64,000 nt of DNA, taken from assembly GCF_005925345.1 (NCBI RefSeq), contig NZ_SSHJ01000005.1, forward strand, positions 1-64,000. Direction: 5' to 3'. Under the pieces are notes generated by a model. It was not told where the DNA came from. It did no database searches and worked only from the letters and a program-made list of their open reading frames with translations. Positions 44,576 through 53,439 of this stretch are shown here, piece by piece. The position numbers were made by a program, and so were the translations under genes. The number at the start of each line of letters is the position of its first letter. Position 1 is the first letter of the stretch. The DNA is from Pedobacter ureilyticus. GTDB taxonomy: Bacteria; Bacteroidota; Bacteroidia; Sphingobacteriales; Sphingobacteriaceae.

Positions 44576-44772
44576 AAGCTACCTAGCAACTCTAAATAAA
44601 TCAACAACCACTAACCTAAACAAACATTTGATGAAAAAACTACCAGAAATTTAGCGAAAAGTACCTTTAAAAATTAACCGAAAGCGCAGCAACGCTTCCG
44701 GTCAAAAATTCGGACAAGCAGTTTGTTTTGAGACCCAACTGCTTATTATTAACCTCATTCAACTATAAAGGT

Positions 44773-47700
44773 ATGAAATTAACTACCCTTTACAACTCCG
44801 TGTGTAAAAAACGGAAGGTAAAGACTAAACTTTTACTGGTCATGAAATTGACTGCCATTTTACTACTAACAGCCGCGTTGCACGTATCAGCGGCAAGTTT
44901 TTCACAAACTGTAACTATTCCCCGCCAAACAGGTTCCATTAAAAACCTTTTAAAGGAGATTAAAAAACAAACCGGGTATTTCTTTTTCTATAAAGGCCAA
45001 GTGCTGCAAAATAAGCCCGACGTAGAAATAGAATTGCAAAAAGCCACCATTGTAGAGGCTTTAAATACCTTGCTGAAAAACCAGGATTTAAGCTATCACA
45101 TCATCAATAAAACCATAGTGATTAGCAAAAAGGAAGATAGGTCCACCGCAGAAAATCAGCTGGCAAAGATTGATGTGAAAGGGACCGTGAGCGACAAGGC
45201 TACGGGCGAAACGCTACCGGGTGTAAATATTGCCCTAAAGGGTGGTGCAACCATTGGTGCCACTAACAGCAAAGGAGAGTTTAAAGTAACTGCCGACGAG
45301 GGTGCAACCTTGGTGTTTAGCTACATTGGCTACGAACCTTTAGAGATTGCCGCATCTGGTGGCAAAAACTTGGTGATAAAGCTTGTGCCGGTATCCATAC
45401 AAATGAATGATGTGGTAGTTACCGGTTATCAAACCATCAAAAAAGATAACTATACAGGTAATGCCATTGTAATTAAAGGCGAAGATTTACAGAAAAACAA
45501 CCCACAAAGTTTAATCAAAAGTATCCAAACCTTTGATCCTTCATTTAAAGTGCTGGACAATAATCTCTTTGGCTCAGATCCAAATGCACTGCCAAGAATT
45601 AATGTGAGGGGCGCTACGGCACTGCCATCTATCGAAGATACCAACAACCTATTAGACCGTAACAATTTATCGAGCAATTATAACTTGCCGGCTTTTATGT
45701 TAGATGGTTTCGAGGTTACGCTACAAAAAGTAACCGATTTGGACATGAACAGGATAGAATCTGTTACGCTACTAAAAGATGCTGCAGCTACGGCAGTTTA
45801 CGGATCTAGGGCAGCCAATGGCGTAATCGTAATTACCACCAAGGCACCGGTGGCGGGCAAGCTTCAGTTATCTTATAACTACGAAACCAGCGTAAATGCG
45901 CCAGATTTAACCGACTATCACGTATTAAATGCTACAGATAAATTAAACTACGAAAAGTTAGCCGGACTGTACAATGCACTTGGAAATACAGGATATACGC
46001 AAGAACAGCTAGATGCCGAGTATTTCAATAGGTTAAAAAATGTGGCTAGTGGGGTAGATACCTATTGGCTATCGCAAGCTTTGCGCAATGCCTATCGCCA
46101 AAAACATGCAGCTTATGTGCAAGGTGGCGACGAGAAATTTAGATACGGCTTAGACTTACGTTACGAAACCACACCCGGGGTAATGTTGGGCTCTAACCGA
46201 GATCGCTATAGCGGTGGTATGAGTTTTACCTATAACCCAAGTAGGAAGCTCATTTTTAGAAACGAAGTTACCGTTACACAGGCCAACGGAAATAATTCGC
46301 CTTACGGAGATTTTTCTACCTATGTAAGAATGAACCCTTATTATCCTATCAGAAACCAGAATGGCGATATTGTTCAGGAATTGGCCAATTGGAAGGTAGA
46401 TACCCGTCAAGAAGGACCTGATCAGATCCAAACAAGGTATGTATTTAATCCTCTGTTCGAAGGTACCTTAGCTAGTTTTGACAAATCATCGATGTTAGAA
46501 ATTATCGATGCTTTTTCGGTAGATTGGAGAATAACGCCAAGCTTAAACCTCAAAAGTCAAATCAGCTTAAATAAAAGTGTAACCAGCAACGATAAGTTTG
46601 TATCGCCATTAAGTAATGTGTTTTATACTTACGCAAGCGACCAGCTAAACAATAAGGGTACTTATGAATTGCTAGAGAATGATCGCTTGGCGATAGATGG
46701 TAAAGCAACCTTGGGCTATAATAAACAAATTGGAGACCAATATTTTAACTTGGTCTTAGGAACCAATATTGTTGCTGTTAGAACAGATGATAAATTAACT
46801 GAAGCGCAAGGTTTCTCTAACGATCGTTTTTCTAACATCGGCTTTGCCCGTATCTACAAAATAGATGCAGGGCCCGAGGGTAATGTTGCCGAAAATCGTT
46901 TGGCTGGGGCCTTCTTTTCAGGAAACTATTCTTATAAAAACAAATACCTTTTGGATGCCTCTTTTAGGTATGAAGGTTCTTCTGCTTTTGGTGCTAATCA
47001 ACGTTTTGCGCCATTTTGGTCGGGTGGTATAGGCTGGAATATGCACAACGAAGCGTTCCTGTCAGGGTCTAAAGTAATTAGTCAGCTACGTGTTAAAGGT
47101 AGTGCCGGCGAGCTCGGTTCGGTATCTTTTCCGGCTTATCTATCCAGATCGTTGTATCAATATCAGCCTAACAACTGGTATTCTACAGGTTTAGGTGCAC
47201 AAGTATTGGGTTATGGCAACAGCAATTTACGTTGGCAAAAAACAACCACTTACGACGCTGGGATAGACTTGGGTTTGTTTAAAGACCGCGTGGTAGTTTC
47301 GCCAAGGTATTATTACAAATTAACCAAAGGCTTAATTACCGATATTGATTTGGCACCTTCAACAGGTTTTACTACGTATAAAGAAAACCTGGGTAATGTA
47401 GCTAATAAAGGTTACGAGGTTTATTTAACGGCAAACGTACTTAGAACCAAAGATTTTAACATCAACGTTACGGGTAACTTGGTGCATAATGTAAATACGC
47501 TGGTAAGTTTATCTAATTCGTTAAATACTTTAAATAGTAAGATAGACGAGTACCAGACCAATCCTGATAACAAGGCACAGTCTACGCCGTTGGTACGCTT
47601 CAATGAAGGGGAATCGATGACAATGATTTACGCCGTACCTTCTTTGGGCATAGACCCGCAAACTGGAAAGGAAATTTTTAGAAAAAGAGACGGCTCGTTA

Positions 47701-48198
47701 ACCTACAATTGGAACGTAGCCGACATTATGCCCATTGCAGACGGTGCACCTAAGGCCGAAGGGAACCTTAACCCGAATATAGGCTACAAAAATTTCTTGT
47801 TCAGCTTCAGTTTTTACTACCGTTTTGGTGGCTATACCTACAACCAAACATTGGTGGATCGTGTAGAGAATGCCGATCCGAGATTTAACGTAGATAGTCG
47901 TGTGCTTAACCAACGTTGGATCAAACCAGGCGATCAAACTTTCTTTAAAAACATTGCCGATTTATCCATAACTAACGTTTCTTCAAGGTTTGTTCAAAAA
48001 GAAAACCTATTAGAATTAAGGTCTATTTATGCGTCATACGACTTTAAAAAAGATATGGTAAAGAAATTTGGACTCCAAAACCTGCGTACTACTTTGGCCA
48101 TGAACGATATTTTCAGAACCTCGAGTATTGAAATGGAAAGAGGAACGATTTATCCTTTTGCAAGGAGTTTAACTTTTTCATTATTGGCCTCATTCTAA
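44773..48198 (+). CDS. SusC/RagA-type TonB-dependent outer-membrane transporter with STN domain
   Basis: 1141 residues from ATG 44773, which retains the long N-terminus MKLTTLYNSVCKKRKVKTKL before the signal peptide MKLTAILLLTAALHVSAASF (an ATG for this alone is at 44842). STN (about 50-110: IPRQTGSIKNLLKEIKKQTG), CarboxypepD_reg (about 135-210), the linker NDVVVTGYQTIKKDNYTGNA and the plug (RINVRGATALP, LLKDAAATAVYGSRAANGVI) lead into the barrel, ending SLTFSLLASF. The STN domain signals to FecR. It imports a ligand with SusD. An in-frame upstream remnant is described under findings. Confidence 0.95.
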   Translation: MKLTTLYNSVCKKRKVKTKLLLVMKLTAILLLTAALHVSAASFSQTVTIPRQTGSIKNLLKEIKKQTGYFFFYKGQVLQNKPDVEIELQKATIVEALNTLLKNQDLSYHIINKTIVISKKEDRSTAENQLAKIDVKGTVSDKATGETLPGVNIALKGGATIGATNSKGEFKVTADEGATLVFSYIGYEPLEIAASGGKNLVIKLVPVSIQMNDVVVTGYQTIKKDNYTGNAIVIKGEDLQKNNPQSLIKSIQTFDPSFKVLDNNLFGSDPNALPRINVRGATALPSIEDTNNLLDRNNLSSNYNLPAFMLDGFEVTLQKVTDLDMNRIESVTLLKDAAATAVYGSRAANGVIVITTKAPVAGKLQLSYNYETSVNAPDLTDYHVLNATDKLNYEKLAGLYNALGNTGYTQEQLDAEYFNRLKNVASGVDTYWLSQALRNAYRQKHAAYVQGGDEKFRYGLDLRYETTPGVMLGSNRDRYSGGMSFTYNPSRKLIFRNEVTVTQANGNNSPYGDFSTYVRMNPYYPIRNQNGDIVQELANWKVDTRQEGPDQIQTRYVFNPLFEGTLASFDKSSMLEIIDAFSVDWRITPSLNLKSQISLNKSVTSNDKFVSPLSNVFYTYASDQLNNKGTYELLENDRLAIDGKATLGYNKQIGDQYFNLVLGTNIVAVRTDDKLTEAQGFSNDRFSNIGFARIYKIDAGPEGNVAENRLAGAFFSGNYSYKNKYLLDASFRYEGSSAFGANQRFAPFWSGGIGWNMHNEAFLSGSKVISQLRVKGSAGELGSVSFPAYLSRSLYQYQPNNWYSTGLGAQVLGYGNSNLRWQKTTTYDAGIDLGLFKDRVVVSPRYYYKLTKGLITDIDLAPSTGFTTYKENLGNVANKGYEVYLTANVLRTKDFNINVTGNLVHNVNTLVSLSNSLNTLNSKIDEYQTNPDNKAQSTPLVRFNEGESMTMIYAVPSLGIDPQTGKEIFRKRDGSLTYNWNVADIMPIADGAPKAEGNLNPNIGYKNFLFSFSFYYRFGGYTYNQTLVDRVENADPRFNVDSRVLNQRWIKPGDQTFFKNIADLSITNVSSRFVQKENLLELRSIYASYDFKKDMVKKFGLQNLRTTLAMNDIFRTSSIEMERGTIYPFARSLTFSLLASF

Positions 48199-48208
48199 AC
48201 ATAAAGAC

Positions 48209-49672
48209 ATGAAAAAATACTTAATCCTATTCATTAGCTTAATTGCCTTGTCTTCTTGCAAAAAGTTTTTAGATATACAGCCCGAGTCTGATGTGTCTAA
48301 AGAAGAGCTTTTTTCATCTGAAGAAGGTTTTAAAGAAGCGCTAAATGGCGCTTATGTAGGCTTAGCTAGCGCCAATTTGTATGGCGGTAACCTAACCTTT
48401 AGTAATTTAGATATCATGGCACAGAACTATCAGTTTACCGATGCCAACTTAATAAGGATTGCCGCATTTGATTATTCGCTCGCATCCTATGTGCAAAAAA
48501 TCAGCGTAATCTGGACGAATGCCTACAAGCAAATTGGTAACCTTAATCAAATTTTAAGTGTTATCGATCAGCGCAAAGAGCTTTTCAGAGCTCAAAACTA
48601 TGAGATTGTGAAAGGCGAGGCCCTGGCTTTAAGGGCCTATATGCATTTTGATTTGTTGCGCATGTTTGGCACCTCTTATCAAAATAACCCCAATTTTAAG
48701 GCCATGCCGTACGTAACTACGGTAGAAACCAAACCCACACCTTTTTCTACCGTAACCGAAGTGTTAGATAAGGCAATAGCTGATTTGCAGGAGGCCAAAG
48801 CGCTGTTGAAGGGGAAAGATCCCATCTTGCCGGCCAGCTATGTGGTGGGCTACCCAAGCGATGAAGATGCCACTGAATTGCAAAATCCATCGTTGTTTTT
48901 GCAGAACCGAAGACACCGCATGAATTACTACGCCGTGGCTGGTACCTTAGCCCGTGTTTATCTTTATAAGAACGATAAGGTAAACAGTTTAAGCAATGCG
49001 AAAGAAGTCATCGAGTCTTTGAAATTTCCATGGACATTGCAGGCTGATTTCTTCGCTGACGATATCACACAGCGAGACCGTATTTTTTATAACGAACTCG
49101 TTTTTGGCTGGTATGTACCGCAGTCTAGAGAACAATTGATCGGTCTTTTTTCTAGAAACAACCCCGATTACTCAGCCACTGCAGACCAAATCAATGCTAT
49201 TTATAATCTAGGTACCACAGGGGCTGATGATTGGCGATACAAGCAGTGGTTTAGGTTAGTAAGAGATGCCAACCAGTCGGATAGGTTTTACCTGCAAAAG
49301 TACATTACAAACACTACGCCGCTCACTAATTTACATCCGCTAATGGCGCCGGCATTGCGTTTAAGCGAGTTGTATCTGATTGCGGCCGAGGCTTCTTTCG
49401 ATACCAATCCTGGAGCAGCGGTAGATTATTTCAACGAATTTAGGGTACATCGCGGTATTGGAACTGCAATAAGTGCAACTATTGCCAAGACGGACTTTAT
49501 CAATCTGTTAAAAGGAGAATACCGCAAAGAGTTTTACGGCGAAAGTCAGAGCTTTTTTATGCACAAGCGCTTAAACTTAGATATTATCACTACCGCAGGA
49601 CTAATTTACCCAGCGTCTGATAAAATCTTTGTATTCCCACTTCCAATTGAGGAGCAAACCAACAGAAACTAA
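48209..49672 (+). CDS. SusD/RagB-type lipoprotein
   Basis: 487 residues. Lipoprotein signal MKKYLILFISLIALSSC (Cys17) followed by KKFLDIQPESDVSKEELFSS, the SusD N-terminal pattern. TPR-like helices carry AYKQIGNLNQILSVIDQR and EIVKGEALALRAYMHFDLLR (about 145-164); the C-terminal RLSELYLIAAEASFDTN with YRKEFYGESQSFFMHKRLN is the SusD_RagB signature. It caps the SusC barrel and captures the substrate. It starts 10 nt after SusC. Confidence 0.95.
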   Translation: MKKYLILFISLIALSSCKKFLDIQPESDVSKEELFSSEEGFKEALNGAYVGLASANLYGGNLTFSNLDIMAQNYQFTDANLIRIAAFDYSLASYVQKISVIWTNAYKQIGNLNQILSVIDQRKELFRAQNYEIVKGEALALRAYMHFDLLRMFGTSYQNNPNFKAMPYVTTVETKPTPFSTVTEVLDKAIADLQEAKALLKGKDPILPASYVVGYPSDEDATELQNPSLFLQNRRHRMNYYAVAGTLARVYLYKNDKVNSLSNAKEVIESLKFPWTLQADFFADDITQRDRIFYNELVFGWYVPQSREQLIGLFSRNNPDYSATADQINAIYNLGTTGADDWRYKQWFRLVRDANQSDRFYLQKYITNTTPLTNLHPLMAPALRLSELYLIAAEASFDTNPGAAVDYFNEFRVHRGIGTAISATIAKTDFINLLKGEYRKEFYGESQSFFMHKRLNLDIITTAGLIYPASDKIFVFPLPIEEQTNRN

Positions 49673-49686
49673 AAACAGACCAAACA

Positions 49687-50538
49687 ATGAAAAAGACAAT
49701 ATTATATCTTTTGCTTTTGAGCACAGTGTTATGGGCTTGCAAAAAGAATGAATTGGCCCCTTTTGAGGCCACAGACAATATCTATCTACATTATTTAGAC
49801 AGAAATGGTTTACAGGATACCACAACAATCAGCTACTCATTTGCGTACAACCCTAGCTTGGGCCAAGATACGGTTTGGGTGCCCATTATTGTGACCGGCA
49901 ATAAAGTATCACGTAATCGCCAGTTTGTATTAAGCGTAGTCGATTCGTTAACTACCGCAGTTAAAGATCTGCATTATGAGCCTTTAAAGCCCAGTTATAC
50001 TTTGCCGGCAGATTCCACTAGACTCAAAATACCTATTATCATCAAAAATAATGATCCAGCGTTGGCAGAAAAATCTGTAATCCTAGGTTTTAGGGCGGTA
50101 ACTGGAGGAGACTTTTCGGCAGATTTGCCCTTGCCTTTACGCACTAAGAAAGTTATTTTCTCTAGCCGCCTAGAGCAACCCGCTTGGTGGATATATTGGC
50201 AAGCGCAGCTGGGCAATTACGGACGAATTAAACATCAGTTGTTTCTTATAGCTACGAACAATGCCGAATTGGTAGATCAATCTAAGCCAGATGCCTATTT
50301 GCAAATTCCTAGAAGCCTGTATCATATTGATAATTTTAGGGTGTTCCTAAAAGATCCAGCGGCTTGGATAGCCAAAAATCCTAACAAAGGCTATGTATTA
50401 ATTAAGAAAACCGACGGCAGTAATGAATACGAGTTTTACAATGAAGATGCGCCAGGCAGACGCTTTGTGATGCGCTTTTTTGCCCAGGTAAATAGCTATT
50501 TCTTTATTGACGAGAGCGGCAACCAAATTGTTGTTTAA
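49687..50538 (+). CDS. DUF4843 lipoprotein of the SusCD locus
   Basis: 283 residues. Signal MKKTILYLLLLSTVLWAC (Cys18). The body is beta-rich: NIYLHYLDRNGLQDTTTISY, VWVPIIVTGNKVSRNRQFVL and a repeated beta-sandwich unit LPADSTRLKIPIIIKNNDPA, fitting DUF4843. The C-terminal half WWIYWQAQLGNYGRIKHQLF is the family tail. Likely a surface lipoprotein that binds the imported ligand or its carrier. It is 14 nt from SusD and 22 nt from the next gene. Confidence 0.9.
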   Translation: MKKTILYLLLLSTVLWACKKNELAPFEATDNIYLHYLDRNGLQDTTTISYSFAYNPSLGQDTVWVPIIVTGNKVSRNRQFVLSVVDSLTTAVKDLHYEPLKPSYTLPADSTRLKIPIIIKNNDPALAEKSVILGFRAVTGGDFSADLPLPLRTKKVIFSSRLEQPAWWIYWQAQLGNYGRIKHQLFLIATNNAELVDQSKPDAYLQIPRSLYHIDNFRVFLKDPAAWIAKNPNKGYVLIKKTDGSNEYEFYNEDAPGRRFVMRFFAQVNSYFFIDESGNQIVV

Positions 50539-50560
50539 CCTTTATTAAAACATAGTAAAG

Positions 50561-51997
50561 ATGAAATTAAAATTAATTTTAGTACTGGCCATTTTGGTTG
50601 GTTTATATACAGCTTGTAAAAAAGATTTGGGTAATTACGATTACCATCCACCTTCAGAACCCACCTTGAGCAAATTTAAGGACTCTACTTTTGCCGCGTT
50701 GCTGGGCGATTCGCTAATTCTTAACCCAATAGTAAGTTTGGCAGATGCCGACCCAAAGAAGGATTTATCTTTCGAATGGAGAATTTCGGTAACAGAAGAG
50801 CAACGCGAAGTAGTTTATACACAGTTTCCGTTAAGGATAGTGTATAACTTGGGACCCGGTTTGCGTAGCGCAAAATTGCTCATTACCGATAACAGGAATG
50901 GCTTAAGGTATGTGATACCCTTTAAAATTTTGGGTTCCACAGAATTTAGCATAGGCAAGGTAATTTTGAGTAATGACAATGGAGTAGCTAGGCTATCTTT
51001 TGTAAAGCCAGACAACGTTACCGTAATTGCAGATATTTATAGAGCCTTCCACAACGAAGATCTGCCTAAAAACCCGGTGCAGCTTTACTTTTCAGATCCC
51101 TTGCCTTATCAGCCTATCACTAACCAAGAGTATTGGGTATTGTGTGACGATGCTACCAAGCCAAGCCCAATACTGGCCGCTAGTACTTTATTGCAAACCA
51201 GAAATTTTAACGGTCAGTTTTTTACGCCGCCAAGTACAATTAACGTGGGCAGGTTAGAAGCTTTTATGGGTACGGTGTCCACTGGCGTAATCAACGGAAA
51301 AATGTACGTGGGCGTAATGTCAACAGCACCTTTTGCACCAGATTATGGCAAGTTTGCCAATGAGCAGGCTGGCGATTATATGCTGTCAAAATATTTTACC
51401 CGTACCCCAGGCTTTTACTTCGGTTTTGATACCAAATCTAAAGGCTTTGTAACTTTTGGTGGCGATGGTAGCTACTTGGGCAAAGATTATGTGGTAGATC
51501 CAGAAGGTACTGCTTTTGATCCTAAAAATATAGGTATGGATGAACTGCTTTTTATGCAAACAGGTCAAGCAGGTACATTCTATGCGTTTTTTAAAGCAAC
51601 AGATGGTACAATTTACGAGTTAAGCTTTAGCTACACCTTTGATTCTAGCTCCAAAAAAATTAAGGCCTTAAGCAAAAGAGTTTTTACAGGGGCATCATTG
51701 GTGCAAACTGATAGCAAGTGGGTGCGAAATACGTTAAATGTCTTCTACTTTACTTCTAACGACAAGATTTACCGCTACAATCCACTTAATCAAGATTTGA
51801 GAGCCTTAGATGCAGATTTTGGAGGTAAAAAGGTAACCATGCTAAAAATCAGTGCCGACGATAACACGCTTACCGTAGGTGCCGAAGGTTCGGTTTATGA
51901 TGTAAACGTAAGCGTAGGGGTAAATGGCGTAATTACGCAAACCATTAATGGTATTCCTGGTGCTGCGGTAGATATAGCAACCCGAAAAGCACCCTAA
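50561..51997 (+). CDS. PKD-like surface lipoprotein
   Basis: 478 residues. Signal MKLKLILVLAILVGLYTAC (Cys19) then KKDLGNYDYHPPSEP, the PKD-like family start. A PKD-like beta domain (about 35-115: LILNPIVSLADADPKKDLSF) is followed by a long beta-rich part resembling a propeller or beta-helix (RTPGFYFGFDTKSKGFVTFG, KIYRYNPLNQDLRALDADFG). No catalytic residues recognised. Fourth gene of the SusCD operon. Confidence 0.88.
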   Translation: MKLKLILVLAILVGLYTACKKDLGNYDYHPPSEPTLSKFKDSTFAALLGDSLILNPIVSLADADPKKDLSFEWRISVTEEQREVVYTQFPLRIVYNLGPGLRSAKLLITDNRNGLRYVIPFKILGSTEFSIGKVILSNDNGVARLSFVKPDNVTVIADIYRAFHNEDLPKNPVQLYFSDPLPYQPITNQEYWVLCDDATKPSPILAASTLLQTRNFNGQFFTPPSTINVGRLEAFMGTVSTGVINGKMYVGVMSTAPFAPDYGKFANEQAGDYMLSKYFTRTPGFYFGFDTKSKGFVTFGGDGSYLGKDYVVDPEGTAFDPKNIGMDELLFMQTGQAGTFYAFFKATDGTIYELSFSYTFDSSSKKIKALSKRVFTGASLVQTDSKWVRNTLNVFYFTSNDKIYRYNPLNQDLRALDADFGGKKVTMLKISADDNTLTVGAEGSVYDVNVSVGVNGVITQTINGIPGAAVDIATRKAP

Positions 51998-52069
51998 TCA
52001 ATCTGCTATCGGCTAAATACAAGGCCGATGGTAGTTTATCGATTTCTAACATAAAACAAAATAACACAA

Positions 52070-53206
52070 ATGAAAATAAAAAGATTGTTTTTATCAGCCA
52101 TGCTACTGCCTACGTTGGCTTTGGCGCAAACACCCAATTTTACTTTTACCGGAAAAGTTGGCAATTTAAACAAGCCAGCTATGGTGTATTTCGATTACAT
52201 GGACAACGGCGTTAGTCACGAAGATTCCTTAGCACTTGTAAATGGTGCATTTAAGTTTGATGGCCATCTCAAATCTGGTTATGGCTACGCCCGTATGGCT
52301 TTAGACCATACTGGAAAGGGGAAAGGGCATGCCGTTTACACTGGCGATGTGGTGTATTTCTACTTCGGTAAAGAACAGTTTAACATGACTTCAAAAGATT
52401 CCTTGCAAACAGCAACCGTAACGGGCTCTAAGGTGTACGATGAATCTGAAGCTTATAACAAAGCTATTGGAGGCACCATAATGGCACTCACCAAGGCCGT
52501 TAACATTGAGTTCAACAGTGGCACGCCCGAACAAAAAAAGGACACTACCTATATCAAAACCATAGACCAACGCTACCGTAAGCGTTTACAAGACAGAACC
52601 GATAAACAGTTTGAGTTTGCAAAAGCTAATCCCAACTCTTATTTCGCCTTGGTGGCACTTTCTGAGGCAGCGGGCAGTAAAGTAGACGTAGCTAAAGTTC
52701 AGCCGCTTTTTAACGCTTTGTCCAAAGATTTAAAAACTACCGATATGGGCAAAGAATTGGCGCAGCGTATCGAGGCTAACACTTTAACCGCTGTTGGAAA
52801 GCAGGCACCGGTGTTTACCCAAGCCAATGAGGTAGGCAAACCTGTTTCGTTGTCCGATTTTAAAGGCAAAGTGGTGTTAGTAGAGTTTTGGGCAAGCTGG
52901 TGCAGTCCTTGCAGGGCAGAAAACCCCAACTTGGTAAAGCAATACCAAACCTATCACGATAAAGGCTTCGAAATTATCTCGGTGTCCTTAGATCATGTGA
53001 AAAAGAATTGGTTAGAGGCCATAGAGAAAGATGGCTTAGCATGGACACACGTATCGGATTTAAAGGGTTGGAATAACGAAGTGGGCCGTTTGTACGGTGT
53101 ACGTGCCGTGCCTGCCAGCTTCTTGGTAGATGCCCAAGGTAAAATTATTGGCAATGGATTAAGAGGCGAGCCATTAAACGAAAAATTAGCAGAAATTTTT
53201 AAATAG
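52070..53206 (+). CDS. TlpA-like thiol-disulfide oxidoreductase with DUF4369
   Basis: 378 residues. Signal peptide MKIKRLFLSAMLLPTLALAQ; DUF4369 (about 22-130: FTFTGKVGNLNKPAMVYFDY); a helical middle; thioredoxin domain (about 240-378) with the CxxC motif WASWCSPCRAENPNLVKQY and cis-Pro segment VRAVPASFLVDAQGKIIG. It should keep periplasmic or surface thiols reduced. Such genes often accompany SusCD loci. A terminator follows at 53220-53248. Confidence 0.93.
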   Translation: MKIKRLFLSAMLLPTLALAQTPNFTFTGKVGNLNKPAMVYFDYMDNGVSHEDSLALVNGAFKFDGHLKSGYGYARMALDHTGKGKGHAVYTGDVVYFYFGKEQFNMTSKDSLQTATVTGSKVYDESEAYNKAIGGTIMALTKAVNIEFNSGTPEQKKDTTYIKTIDQRYRKRLQDRTDKQFEFAKANPNSYFALVALSEAAGSKVDVAKVQPLFNALSKDLKTTDMGKELAQRIEANTLTAVGKQAPVFTQANEVGKPVSLSDFKGKVVLVEFWASWCSPCRAENPNLVKQYQTYHDKGFEIISVSLDHVKKNWLEAIEKDGLAWTHVSDLKGWNNEVGRLYGVRAVPASFLVDAQGKIIGNGLRGEPLNEKLAEIFK

Positions 53207-53219
53207 TCGCTCTATAAAT

Positions 53220-53248
53220 ACAGGCTTGCCCTTAAAAAGCAAGTCTGT
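53220..53248 (+). terminator. Intrinsic terminator after the TlpA-like gene
   Basis: ACAGGCTTGC pairs with GCAAGTCTGT around CCTTAAAAA, then TTAAAATTTTT. Confidence 0.8.
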
Positions 53249-53439
53249 TTAAAATTTTTCATCTAAATTCTTTTTGGGTGGTGCTTTATGGTTGTCAATT
53301 TATTTTGCCAAAGATCTTGTGAGTTACAATAGGCTTAAAAACCTTAGCTCAGGTCCACATCAAATCTACCGTTAAAGAATTTAGGTTAGTAATGATGGGT
53401 ATGGCCAGTAATGGTCATGCCTTTTTTAATTTTAAATTG

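Noticed and set aside
44674..44705. Terminator before SusC (CCGAAAGCG/CGCTTCCGG)
   Set aside because: Stem has a mismatch and no T tract; sequence there looks like former coding DNA.
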